A stretch of DNA of 64,000 bases from positions 272,001 through 336,000 of the forward strand of contig NZ_AAYC01000001.1 of assembly GCF_000169455.1 (NCBI RefSeq), in the 5' to 3' direction. The position numbers were made by a program, and so were the translations under genes. This document shows, one piece after another, positions 16,436-22,895 of the stretch. Numbering within the stretch: position 1 is the first letter of the stretch; each line of letters begins with the position of its first letter. Below the pieces are notes generated by a model. The model ran no database searches, had not been told where the DNA came from, and worked only from the letters and a program-made list of their open reading frames with translations. The stretch comes from Roseobacter sp. SK209-2-6 (GTDB taxonomy: Bacteria; Pseudomonadota; Alphaproteobacteria; Rhodobacterales; Rhodobacteraceae).

Positions 16436-18117
16436 TGCTGGGCCTTGGTCTTGGGGTAACTTCTGCCCATTTGGCAGGTCTGATTGCGCAGGGCGGCGGG
16501 TCAGTGCCGCTGCCTCAGATCAACAATCTGTGGGACTTGCAGCCGACCAAGTATGGCACGCTGGCCTCTGGTGCCGCCTGGGGCGACAGTATCACCAAAA
16601 ACAACCACTCCAACACGATGCTTGCCAATGGCATTCCGTACTCTGGTTTGACCGAGCTCAACTATGCGCCCCCCGGAGATCTGGATATTATCGCCCATGG
16701 CGATTGGCCCGGTGAGGTGCAAAAGCTGGTGGGGGGCTTATCCAATGAGGGCGAACCGGGGGAGACCTCTTCCCAGATCCGCGCGCGCATGGAAGCAGGG
16801 TCTCCGAGCGCTGTGGATGTGGTGAGCTGGGGAACCAATGACGGTGCGCCTTCAGTTGCCCGCCAGCAGGTGTTGCTGGACAACCTGATCGCGCTTGAGG
16901 CCGCAGGATACAGCAAGGACAGAACCGTGGTGACCCACTACAATGTGGGGGGAAGCGCTTCCTCTGACGGTTTTGTCGCCTCGGCGCGCAAACTCGGCTA
17001 CCCCGTCTTTAGCTGGCCCGATGCCATGCTAAAGGAGGCCCATTTTCTAGCCCCTCACAGCTCCGACCTCCCGGAAAAATGGATAGAGGGGCTGCGGGTC
17101 AACGCCTTCGGTTCAAAACCCGGAAATGAGTCCTGGCATCAGTTTGACCCGATCCACCCCGGTTCTCTGTTCTCTAAGGCGATTTCCCGTGAGCTAGCCG
17201 CCTATCTTGCCGCCCTCGCCGGGAATGATGCGGCTCCCCATATGCCCCCGCAAAACATGGCTGTGGATTGGTCCGTGCCCGAGGGCGCGGTGATCGGCAG
17301 TCTGGAAGTGCTCGGCACGGTAGAGGAAACCTTTGTCAACAATGACCAGGGCAACGCAGAGGCGATTACCCTGGATGGCACGACGGTGCGTCGGGGTCCT
17401 GGTGCTGCCCCCAGCGGCAAATGGGCAGATTTCTTTATCGAAGTTCGCAACCAGCATGGCTCTGGCTCCAACCGCCTCTCCCTGGGGGAGGCCACCGGCG
17501 CGACCCGGTTTGGGGAGGCGCAGCCCTCTCTGCGCCACTACTTCCCCAGCCTGTCAGACAAGGGCACAATCTCAATCGTCGGCAGGCCGATTGCCAGCGC
17601 GGACAGTCGTTATCTCTATATCGGGGACTGGGCGATACAGATCCGCCCTGGCGGTGATCTATGGTTCAAGGGGCCGTTTTCCAGCAATGTCATCTTTGGC
17701 GGCAATGTTGGCGAGCTGCAGCACTGGATGGTCACCTGGGACGGGAACACTTGCTACACAGTCCTGGGTGACGTCTACACAGAACGCACCGCTGATTTTA
17801 ACGGTGCGACAGTTGGCGGGGCGCTTGAACTGTTTGGAGCCAAGGCGAACGATCCCGCCCAACTGATCGTGCCCGACGCCTTCGATACCCATCATATCTA
17901 CGTCAGTGACCAGTATTTTGGGCCGGGCACGGATCTCACCCCGATCTGGACCGGGGCAGGAAGCGGGATCAATGGGCCAGGCGACAAGCTGGCCGGTGAC
18001 AGCCCGCTCTATTCCTGCGCTGGCGGTCCTGGGCGTTTTGCGACCGTCAATTGGGGCTCAGAAGGTGTGCCAGGCTATCGGCCACATTGGGACGCCGCGA
18101 GTGCGGTTCTGCGGTAG
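16435..18117 (+). CDS. ghsB: Head spike fibre / SGNH hydrolase, GhsB-like (Rcc01080 type)
   Basis: A 560-residue protein coupled to ghsA by TGATG. The N-terminal 245 residues have all SGNH blocks: GDS (50-52), N-G-PGETS (104-112), GTND (133-136) and DPIH (238-241). The nucleophile is therefore S52 and the acid/base pair D238/H241 (family assignment). The rest is beta-rich, with a concanavalin/LamG-like stretch (ADFFIEVRN..., WMVTWDGNTCYTVLGDVYTERTADFNG) that may bind carbohydrate. It may deacylate or bind host surface polysaccharide. The call rests on the partner gene and on the domain set. An ordinary tail fibre esterase is the alternative. Confidence 0.75.
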   Translation: MLGLGLGVTSAHLAGLIAQGGGSVPLPQINNLWDLQPTKYGTLASGAAWGDSITKNNHSNTMLANGIPYSGLTELNYAPPGDLDIIAHGDWPGEVQKLVGGLSNEGEPGETSSQIRARMEAGSPSAVDVVSWGTNDGAPSVARQQVLLDNLIALEAAGYSKDRTVVTHYNVGGSASSDGFVASARKLGYPVFSWPDAMLKEAHFLAPHSSDLPEKWIEGLRVNAFGSKPGNESWHQFDPIHPGSLFSKAISRELAAYLAALAGNDAAPHMPPQNMAVDWSVPEGAVIGSLEVLGTVEETFVNNDQGNAEAITLDGTTVRRGPGAAPSGKWADFFIEVRNQHGSGSNRLSLGEATGATRFGEAQPSLRHYFPSLSDKGTISIVGRPIASADSRYLYIGDWAIQIRPGGDLWFKGPFSSNVIFGGNVGELQHWMVTWDGNTCYTVLGDVYTERTADFNGATVGGALELFGAKANDPAQLIVPDAFDTHHIYVSDQYFGPGTDLTPIWTGAGSGINGPGDKLAGDSPLYSCAGGPGRFATVNWGSEGVPGYRPHWDAASAVLR

Positions 18118-18121
18118 CGCC

Positions 18122-18156
18122 AAAAAAATAAATCTAGCCCCTTACAGAGGCTAGAT
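18122..18156 (-). terminator. Intrinsic terminator of the leftward methyltransferase operon
   Basis: Read leftward: ATCTAGCC, a 9-base loop, GGCTAGAT, then TTATTTTTTT. The stem is perfect (8 bp) and followed by a good T-tract. It lies between the convergent ghsB and methyltransferase genes. Confidence 0.85.
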
Positions 18157-18180
18157 CACTACTGGGCATGTGGTTCTGAC

Positions 18181-19686
18181 CTATTGCGGGCCACACTGGA
18201 TAAAGCCTGTGGCAACATTTGTCCCGGCGTCTTTGAATGACGCCATAGGCAAATCTCGCCAAGTGTATTTGATGCCCAGTTCCTTCAGGTGCCCGTCTAC
18301 CTCTGCACTTGCAGGCAAGATGCAGACAAGCTCCCCTTGTTCGTTCCAGGTTTTGCCATTCCTCAGAAATTTGAGGGCATGCATTAGATGCTTCTTCCAA
18401 TGCCCATTGGCAAATGGCGGGTTCATCACAACCAAATCCCAAACCGGCTTTGCGGTGAACTCAAGGAAGTTTCCAACCTGGACGCGATGCCCCTTTGATG
18501 CAGCGATAGCGGCTCTTCCCGCGTGGCACTCAACGCCGGAAAGGCAGGCTGAAGGGCAGATTTGCGCGATGATATCCATCATGTGCCCTTCACCGCAGCT
18601 AGGCTCTAGCACAGCCGGGGAATTGCCCAGTTTTTGCTGATAGTCGTAACTGTAGTTATCCTTGTTCATGCGGGTTTCTCGCAGGATCTTCCTGGTGACC
18701 TTTTCAGGCGTCCAATAGAACGCCAGATCTTTTGAAACCTCAGTTGATGCGCGCTTGGTTTGGCTGGCCTCTTCTTCAGTTTCTGGCAGTACGTCGCCAT
18801 AGAATTCCGCCAGAGCAAGATTGATTTTGCGCAACCAGTCTTTGCTGAAAATCAGGTGAGCATTGCCATTCTGAAAACGGCGAACCTCGATACCTGGCAT
18901 CACATGCTCTTGCAGCCGCCATCCTCGATATTCTTTTTCCCCACGCTCAAAAGCGTCAGCCGGTCGGATGTAGTCCATGGCTCTATAAGTTTGCCCCTCG
19001 TGGTGAACCTGATCACCGCTGCGCCAGACCTTGCCCGGTTCCCATTCCGGAAAATTCCCGGCCTCGATCCGGTTCCAGCGATAGATATCCTCAAACTGAA
19101 ACCGGCTCAGATGTGGCTGACCTGAAACCATGCGAAGCGCGTTAAGCGCATCCCGCAAGGTATCCAGCCCATAGCCATTGAATACGCCGTCACCGCATCT
19201 TTGAATGATGATCTTTTTTGGCAGTCCTTTGACACCTATCTTGACCTTGCTATGCGATTTATACGCCGGGTCCAGCTTGGAAAAGCACTCAGCCAGGCCC
19301 TTCAAGATGTAGTGGCGCGGGTCCGCGAGATAGGGGCCAAAGGTCGCCATCACGTTTTCGGCGGTGAACTCTGGATGTTGTTCCAGGCTCTTTTCAAAAT
19401 CGGCGCGCTCTGAGGCCGGGGCCAGCATATCAACCTTTGCCAGCCGATAGACATGCTGCCAGGCCGATTCCGTTAAGGTTTCAGCCATGGCCTTTTCGGA
19501 TGGCAAAGGAACATATCCAATTGGGTCAGAGACAAAGGCGCTGCCCATGCAGCAATTGCCCTTGGCGGCATCGATCGATGCTTGCATTTGGCTTATGCTC
19601 TCAGGGATCGCCGCGCGCTTCGCTTCATACTGCGATATGATGAGGTCTATCTTTTCCGGCAGAGCCGGGAGGTTGTGAGCGTTCAT
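18181..19686 (-). CDS. Orphan N6-adenine DNA methyltransferase with N-terminal DUF4942 domain
   Basis: A 501-residue protein. The C-terminal third is an amino-methyltransferase: motif I LEPSCGEGHM (about 360) for SAM binding and NPPF (422-425) as the catalytic motif for adenine N6 methylation. The N-terminal and middle part (GVFNGYGLDTLRDALNAL..., GNAHLIFSKDWLRKINLALAEFYGDVLP) matches DUF4942-type proteins, which are common on phages and plasmids. Start: the GTG at 19695 is in frame, but the ATG at 19686 with AGGTG 8 bases before is better. No restriction enzyme gene is nearby, so a protective or regulatory role for the prophage is likely. It is last in the operon with the XRE regulator. Confidence 0.83.
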   Translation of the reverse strand: MNAHNLPALPEKIDLIISQYEAKRAAIPESISQMQASIDAAKGNCCMGSAFVSDPIGYVPLPSEKAMAETLTESAWQHVYRLAKVDMLAPASERADFEKSLEQHPEFTAENVMATFGPYLADPRHYILKGLAECFSKLDPAYKSHSKVKIGVKGLPKKIIIQRCGDGVFNGYGLDTLRDALNALRMVSGQPHLSRFQFEDIYRWNRIEAGNFPEWEPGKVWRSGDQVHHEGQTYRAMDYIRPADAFERGEKEYRGWRLQEHVMPGIEVRRFQNGNAHLIFSKDWLRKINLALAEFYGDVLPETEEEASQTKRASTEVSKDLAFYWTPEKVTRKILRETRMNKDNYSYDYQQKLGNSPAVLEPSCGEGHMMDIIAQICPSACLSGVECHAGRAAIAASKGHRVQVGNFLEFTAKPVWDLVVMNPPFANGHWKKHLMHALKFLRNGKTWNEQGELVCILPASAEVDGHLKELGIKYTWRDLPMASFKDAGTNVATGFIQCGPQ

Positions 19687-19782
19687 TTTCTTCACCTAAA
19701 TGTTCTTAGCGTTTGACATGCCTCTACCGTTGACGGGCTCACAGGAGCCGCCTGAGAGGCAGTACAGGTAGGGTGGCTGGGG

Positions 19783-20250
19783 TTAGTCGTCTTTCAGCAG
19801 GTTCAGCCCGTGTTCCGCCGCCAGAGCCATCAGACGCTCTGTTGCTTTGGGGTTCAGGACCCGTGGCCTGCCGCTGCTCTTGTTGATCTTTTCAATCTCA
19901 ATATTGAAAATTTCAGTGTGGCGGTTCTTATCCGTTTTCCCAATTCCCAAAGCCCTGGCAAATTCTGCTCTTGTCATACCCATGGCTTCACGGGTCCTTT
20001 GGATTACCTTTCCAGGTAGGATGGGAACTGGGTTGTGGCAGCGCCTCACATGGGCCTGAGCCTCTTCCAGGGTGTTGAACCAGCCAGAAGGTGCAGGCTG
20101 CTCCTGCAGCCACAGGCGAGCGCTATCCTCGTTTCCTAGATCTGGTGTGACAGTCAAAGCATTGATCGCCTTCAGCAGGTCTGCGGCCTTGTCTTCCTGC
20201 AGGATGGCCGGGGCGATATCTTCATGGCTGATGATAATTGCGATAGGCAT
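19783..20250 (-). CDS. XRE-like transcriptional regulator
   Basis: A 155-residue protein starting at the ATG at 20250 (AAGGAAATTAAA before it). The N-terminal 90 residues are of unknown type (IAIIISHEDIAPAILQEDKAADLLKAINAL..., GWFNTLEEAQAHV). The C-terminal part holds a Cro/C1-like helix-turn-helix: VIQRTREAMGMTRAEFARALGIG, followed by an unusual insertion (KTDKNRHTEIFNIEIEKINKSSGRPRVLNP) before the last helix. It lies between the 52-residue gene and the methyltransferase gene in one leftward unit, so it could control its own promoter and the related promoters at 20.9 and 21.6 kb (inference). Confidence 0.7.
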   Translation of the reverse strand: MPIAIIISHEDIAPAILQEDKAADLLKAINALTVTPDLGNEDSARLWLQEQPAPSGWFNTLEEAQAHVRRCHNPVPILPGKVIQRTREAMGMTRAEFARALGIGKTDKNRHTEIFNIEIEKINKSSGRPRVLNPKATERLMALAAEHGLNLLKDD

Positions 20251-20283
20251 TTTAATTTCCTTTGGTTCATCCACGCGCCAGGC

Positions 20284-20442
20284 TCACTTGAGCCAGGCAG
20301 GTGGTTTCAAAATGATGATGTAGGGGCGTTTTTCGGTGCCGACGACTGAGACGCTTCTTTCGGGATCTTCCGCTTGAAGCTCCCTGGCCCACTCTTCCAT
20401 TTCCGCAAGAGTATAGGGATTGCGCCGGGTGGCTTTTCTCAT
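20284..20442 (-). CDS. 52-residue hypothetical protein, first gene of methyltransferase operon
   Basis: The protein begins MRKATRRNPYTLAEMEEWAR and ends PPAWLK. AAGGAGAGA lies 4 bases before the ATG and forms part of the conserved leader described separately. No domain is recognised. The helical, charged first half (TLAEMEEWARELQAEDPERS) followed by a strand pair (VSVVGTEKRPYIIIL) suggests a small folded protein. It is the first of three genes read leftward under the promoter at 20492-20520. Confidence 0.6.
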   Translation of the reverse strand: MRKATRRNPYTLAEMEEWARELQAEDPERSVSVVGTEKRPYIIILKPPAWLK

Positions 20443-20485
20443 CGGTCTCTCCTTATCCTGGGTGGGATCTCTTATCCCTTCCGAT
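20443..20485 (-). promoter_or_regulatory. Structured 5' leader, copy A
   Basis: The predicted transcript starts near 20485. ATCGG (20485-20481) can pair with CCGAT (20445-20441), which includes the first two bases of the start codon. Inside is a hairpin GGGAT-AAGAG-ATCCC (20478-20464). The Shine-Dalgarno AAGGAGAGA lies between the two. Copies B and C keep both helices with compensating changes. Confidence 0.7.
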
Positions 20486-20491
20486 ACATTT

Positions 20492-20520
20492 ACTATATGG
20501 GCTGCAGCCCATATGTGCAA
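20492..20520 (-). promoter_or_regulatory. Sigma70-type promoter with palindromic operator in spacer, copy A
   Basis: Read leftward: TTGCAC (20520-20515), exactly 17 bases, then TATAGT (20497-20492). The spacer carries a perfect palindrome, ATATGGGCTGCAGCCCATAT (20495-20514), overlapping the -10 element. A protein bound there would block RNA polymerase. Confidence 0.78.
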
Positions 20521-20541
20521 GAGAAAAACGCAGCCAGACCG

Positions 20542-20570
20542 AAAAAAGTTGGGGCGGTCAAAGCCGCCCC
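20542..20570 (-). terminator. Intrinsic terminator of the 101-residue gene
   Basis: Read leftward: GGGGCGG, CTTTGA loop, CCGCCCC, AACTTTTTTC. It is placed 7 bases after the stop of the gene at 20577-20882, making that gene its own transcription unit. Confidence 0.8.
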
Positions 20571-20576
20571 GGTGGT

Positions 20577-20882
20577 TTATTCTATGATCTCTGCCTCCCC
20601 GCCGACTGAGAGGAAGACCGCCTCTTGATCGGTTACCGCCAGAACCTCACGAGCCAGTCCGCGAAGCTGCTCTTTGGCCTCTTCTTTTTTGGTGGCTGCG
20701 CTAACCAGAACTTTAACCGCATCCTCATAGAGGTGGCCTGCGTCATTGACCCAATAACCGGACGCCTCATAGACAGTTGCGCCGCCATAGAGCTTGCAAA
20801 AGCTCTTGATAGCCGCCTCGATTACTGCGGAATTGTCGGAACCATCGTTGTCCAGTGCGGGGATGATCAGTTCTACTTTCAT
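20577..20882 (-). CDS. Hypothetical prophage protein, 101 residues
   Basis: Starts MKVELIIPALDNDGSDNSAV at the ATG ending the conserved leader (AAGGAGAGAC before it). The protein is mixed alpha/beta: an opening strand, a helix with AAIKSFCKLYGG, strands ATVYEASGYWVNDAGHLYEDAVKVLVSAATKK, then a helix and a final acidic strand. No family is recognised. It has its own promoter, operator, structured leader and terminator, so it is an independent unit sharing regulation with the two neighbours. Confidence 0.6.
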   Translation of the reverse strand: MKVELIIPALDNDGSDNSAVIEAAIKSFCKLYGGATVYEASGYWVNDAGHLYEDAVKVLVSAATKKEEAKEQLRGLAREVLAVTDQEAVFLSVGGEAEIIE

Positions 20883-20929
20883 TGACGTCTCTCCTTTTCT
20901 CAAGCGTGGGACCTCTTGTCCCTGTCAAT
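20883..20929 (-). promoter_or_regulatory. Structured 5' leader, copy B
   Basis: ATTGAC (20929-20924) pairs with GTCAAT (20886-20881) overlapping the start codon; the inner hairpin is GGGAC-AAGAG-GTCCC (20922-20908). Compared with copies A and C, two outer pairs and one inner pair are changed on both sides, so pairing is kept. The loop AAGAG and GGAGAGA are unchanged. Confidence 0.72.
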
Positions 20930-20935
20930 ACAATC

Positions 20936-20964
20936 ACTATATGGGCTGCAGCCCATACGTGCAA
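20936..20964 (-). promoter_or_regulatory. Sigma70-type promoter with palindromic operator in spacer, copy B
   Basis: Read leftward: TTGCAC (20964-20959), 17 bases, TATAGT (20941-20936). The spacer holds the 18-bp perfect palindrome TATGGGCTGCAGCCCATA (20940-20957). Confidence 0.78.
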
Positions 20965-20994
20965 GAGAAAAATGCACCGAAACAGATATTTATT

Positions 20995-21016
20995 GCGGCA
21001 GGGGTCACCCTGCCGC
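20995..21016 (-). terminator. Hairpin after the 187-residue gene, probable terminator
   Basis: GCGGCAGGG / CCCTGCCGC form a perfect 9-bp stem with a 4-base loop, 9 bases after the stop at 21025 read leftward. The following AATAAATAT is A/T-rich but not a clean T-run, so strength is uncertain. Confidence 0.55.
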
Positions 21017-21024
21017 TTTGCTGT

Positions 21025-21588
21025 TTACGCGTACCAGCTAGTGTGTTTTTCCTTTCCATCCCAGATCCAGGCAGTGGCCACATTGTCAATTTTCACACTA
21101 GGGCGAGAGCCAGACATGTTGACCTTACGGCGGAAAGGTTCGCCAATTTTGTTCTCTGGATTAGGAACGCTATTGCCGGACATGAAGCTTTCTTCACCCC
21201 GTGCAAGAGGGGCGGAGATCTGTTGCAAGATGACGTAGCATCGGGAAGGAACTTCCACCACCTGGTAGAACTCAACATTGGTCTGGTCGTATCCCCAGCT
21301 AGTGTAAAGGATCAGACCTGGCTCCATGTTGTGAGCCTTGTTGCGCGCGGCGCGCTCTTCGGCCTTCCGCTTCTCGGCTGCAGTGATATTTTTGATTACA
21401 CCTTCGATATGTGAGGCGCGACGCTCCTCAGTTTTGAAGTAAAAGGCATTCATTTTTGAACTCTTGCCACGATAGTAGACCACACAAGGGCGACCCTTGC
21501 CGTCTTCGTAGATGTGGAACTCTGCGCCACCAGATTTCATTGCGATCTTGGTGGAGTTTTCGGGGATTGCGCGGGCGGTGATTGTCAT
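21025..21588 (-). CDS. Hypothetical prophage protein, 187 residues
   Basis: Starts MTITARAIPENSTKIAMKSG at the end of the third conserved leader. Residues 25-60 form strands (AEFHIYEDGKGRPCVVYYRGKSSKMNAFYF), residues 60-90 a charged helix (EERRASHIEGVIKNITAAEKRKAEERAARN), then MEPGLILYTSWGYDQTNVEFYQVVEVPS, which looks like a compact beta domain. The protein type is common among mobile elements of proteobacteria to my knowledge, but no function is known. Its promoter region is divergent with the rightward gene at 21789. Confidence 0.6.
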   Translation of the reverse strand: MTITARAIPENSTKIAMKSGGAEFHIYEDGKGRPCVVYYRGKSSKMNAFYFKTEERRASHIEGVIKNITAAEKRKAEERAARNKAHNMEPGLILYTSWGYDQTNVEFYQVVEVPSRCYVILQQISAPLARGEESFMSGNSVPNPENKIGEPFRRKVNMSGSRPSVKIDNVATAWIWDGKEKHTSWYA

Positions 21589-21630
21589 CGGTCTCTCCTT
21601 AGTTTTGTGGGATCTCTTATCCCTGCCGAT
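21589..21630 (-). promoter_or_regulatory. Structured 5' leader, copy C
   Basis: ATCGG (21630-21626) pairs with CCGAT (21591-21587) overlapping the start codon; the inner hairpin is GGGAT-AAGAG-ATCCC (21623-21609); AAGGAGAGA lies between. The stems equal those of copy A, while the linker (ACAAAACT) differs. Confidence 0.7.
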
Positions 21631-21636
21631 AAATTC

Positions 21637-21665
21637 AATATATGGGCTGCAGCCCGTAATTGCAA
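21637..21665 (-). promoter_or_regulatory. Sigma70-type promoter with palindromic operator in spacer, copy C
   Basis: Read leftward: TTGCAA (21665-21660), 17 bases, TATATT (21642-21637). The GGGCTGCAGCCC core is at 21644-21655; the flanks are less symmetric than in A and B. Confidence 0.72.
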
Positions 21666-21666
21666 G

Positions 21667-21695
21667 GGTGAATATGGGCTGCAGCCCATTATATT
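21667..21695 (+). promoter_or_regulatory. Rightward promoter with second operator
   Basis: A TATATT -10 (21690-21695) lies 17 bases from a weak GGTGAA -35 (21667-21672). The spacer again holds the palindrome (21674-21689, core GGGCTGCAGCCC). Its centre is 32 bp from the leftward copy, about three helical turns, so one regulator could control both directions. Confidence 0.5.
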
Positions 21696-21788
21696 TGCGT
21701 AACCTACGCCCTTTTTCGTTCACGATTTGTTCTTTTGGGTAATTGCGGTTATTTCCTTCCGCAGGCCAGAAGCATCGGGGAGAGGGCT

Positions 21789-22022
21789 ATGGGCTTAGGA
21801 GAAATGATCACCCTGCGTTGTTCGTTGTGTGGCCGGTTTGGTCGCTACAAGCGTGATCGCTATTTTGAAATCGCTGGAACCAGGAACGGGCCAGATGCCC
21901 TAAACAGTTTCGCCAAGGCCGCAGGCTGTGAGCGCGCGTTGAAGCAAAAGAATGCTCAACTCGATAATCGTTGTGGGATTGGATACGTTTTACAAGCTTC
22001 CTTCAGGCGTCGAACAAAATAG
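21789..22022 (+). CDS. Hypothetical prophage protein with CxxC motif, 77 residues
   Basis: Starts MGLGEMITLRCSLCGRFGRY; GGGGAGAGGG is immediately upstream of the ATG. One CSLC pair near the N-terminus and two later single cysteines (GCERAL, NRCGIG) could form a small zinc-binding unit (inference). It is rightward, divergent from the leftward regulatory block and the last gene before the attachment site. In many prophages that place holds an excisionase or small accessory gene, but no such similarity is visible. Confidence 0.5.
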   Translation: MGLGEMITLRCSLCGRFGRYKRDRYFEIAGTRNGPDALNSFAKAAGCERALKQKNAQLDNRCGIGYVLQASFRRRTK

Positions 22023-22037
22023 ACGGGCAGAAAGGTG

Positions 22038-22086
22038 GTTTCCCATGTTCTCCTAGTTTTCACGGTTTGTTTTGGGAAACTTTTTG
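22038..22086 (+). terminator. Long-loop intrinsic terminator candidate
   Basis: GTTTCCCA (22038-22045) and TGGGAAAC (22073-22080) are perfect inverted arms with a 27-base loop, followed directly by TTTTTG. This fits termination of the 77-residue gene; integrase arm sites are an alternative. Confidence 0.45.
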
Positions 22087-22120
22087 ATTAAGTGGCTGAA
22101 AAAATGTAATTTCCGCCAGC

Positions 22121-22165
22121 CTCCAAAACCGTAGGTCTCGGGTTCGAACCCTGATGCCCCTGCCA
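22121..22165 (+). other. Prophage attachment site (attR): 3' end of tRNA-Trp
   Basis: The segment runs from the anticodon loop CTCCAAA (anticodon CCA, tryptophan) through the T-arm GGGTTCGAACCC to the encoded CCA end at 22163-22165. The 5' half is missing: upstream bases do not form the D-arm or acceptor stem. A 45-base tRNA 3' end at the edge of phage genes is the usual sign of tyrosine-integrase insertion into a tRNA. The intact tRNA-Trp should lie at the other end, left of the window (inference). In related genomes tRNA-Trp usually sits just before secE, as would be the case here without the insertions. Confidence 0.82.
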
Positions 22166-22458
22166 GTATCTCACTCTATTTTGACCTTCTTGAACTCCTA
22201 AGGCTGGTTTCGTGGCTTGGCATGACTTCGGCCAAACTGCCTGAGCATAGGTATTTGACTTCTATCTTTGAGTGAAACTCTAGGGCGGTATCGTAAACTA
22301 CCGTGGTTGCGATGCGCTGAGAGAGCGCGGTGTACTAGCAAAGTCGCAAGAGAACAGGGCTATCCCATTTGGTCGATGCCTTTGACTTTGGCTCACAGGG
22401 AAATCGGCCCTTGCCATGCTCCCTGTCGTTTTGCACCTTTTCTGGATTGGAGCTTCGC
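22166..22458. other. Stretch with no gene recognised
   Basis: About 290 bases between the attachment site and the second spike base gene. No convincing reading frame or RNA was found. The last 30 bases resemble the upstream region of the first spike base gene, including a GGAG sequence before the ATG. Confidence 0.4.
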
Positions 22459-22722
22459 ATGCCCCAAAATGACCCTTTTGCACATTTTCAGCGTGGACTT
22501 GAGAGCCCCGCAGAAACCCAGTTTGTGATCACGCCGGTAGATGGGGTTGATCTGCCAGTTCGGCCACGGGTTCTAAAAGTTCTCACGGCAGGGGATCTAG
22601 TCCTGAGGGATAGTGCTGGCTCCATGATCACCTATCCGGTTCAGGCCGGTGAAATCCTAACGTTCTCGGCAATTGGTGTGGAGGCCACCGGAACCACCGC
22701 AACAGTGGTTGGGTGGTATTGA
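22459..22722 (+). CDS. Second GhsA-like head spike base protein (relic copy)
   Basis: An 87-residue protein beginning MPQNDPFAHFQRGLESPAET, the same length as the copy at 16172-16435 and identical to it over much of its length, including the TGVEATGTTATVVGWY-like end. GGAG is 7 bases before the ATG. The reading frame is intact, but the partner fibre gene behind it is broken. The copy lies outside the attachment site, so it is probably left from an earlier related prophage (inference). Expression is doubtful. Confidence 0.78.
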   Translation: MPQNDPFAHFQRGLESPAETQFVITPVDGVDLPVRPRVLKVLTAGDLVLRDSAGSMITYPVQAGEILTFSAIGVEATGTTATVVGWY

Positions 22723-22895
22723 TACTTGGTCTTGGCCTAGGAAATTGGGCCACCCACCGTCCTATGCTCTCTCTGCTGCAAACACCCTTTGACCCTACCA
22801 ACTTGTTGGCGGAGGCAGAGGCGGGAACCTTTTTTGGTTTCAGCACTGGCCTTGGCATTACCAATTATTTGAACGCGCTGAGAGGGAGTTGATCA
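22722..22895 (+). pseudogene. Remnant of a ghsB-like spike fibre gene start
   Basis: In the intact copy the fibre gene starts with ATG inside TGATG and codes MLGLGLG. Here the same place reads TGATA, giving ATA CTT GGT CTT GGC CTA (I-LGLGL), and the frame stops after 57 codons at TGA (22893-22895). No SGNH block is found. The start loss and the truncation mark a dead gene. Confidence 0.55.

Noticed and set aside
1-18117. The element as a gene transfer agent rather than a prophage
   Set aside because: Although the chaperone and spike genes are GTA-like, the tail tip is of TipJ type, and there are a regulatory block, a methyltransferase and a tRNA attachment site, which fit a prophage.
20495-21689. 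Repeated short peptides such as MGCSPYVQ in frames crossing the palindromes
   Set aside because: They come from translating the repeated palindrome itself; the real gene starts lie further downstream behind clear ribosome-binding sites.
18100-22100. The GGGCTGCAGCCC copies as a CRISPR array
   Set aside because: The copies are only 12-20 bp, spaced irregularly (32 to about 690 bp), always placed in promoter spacers, and no cas genes are present.
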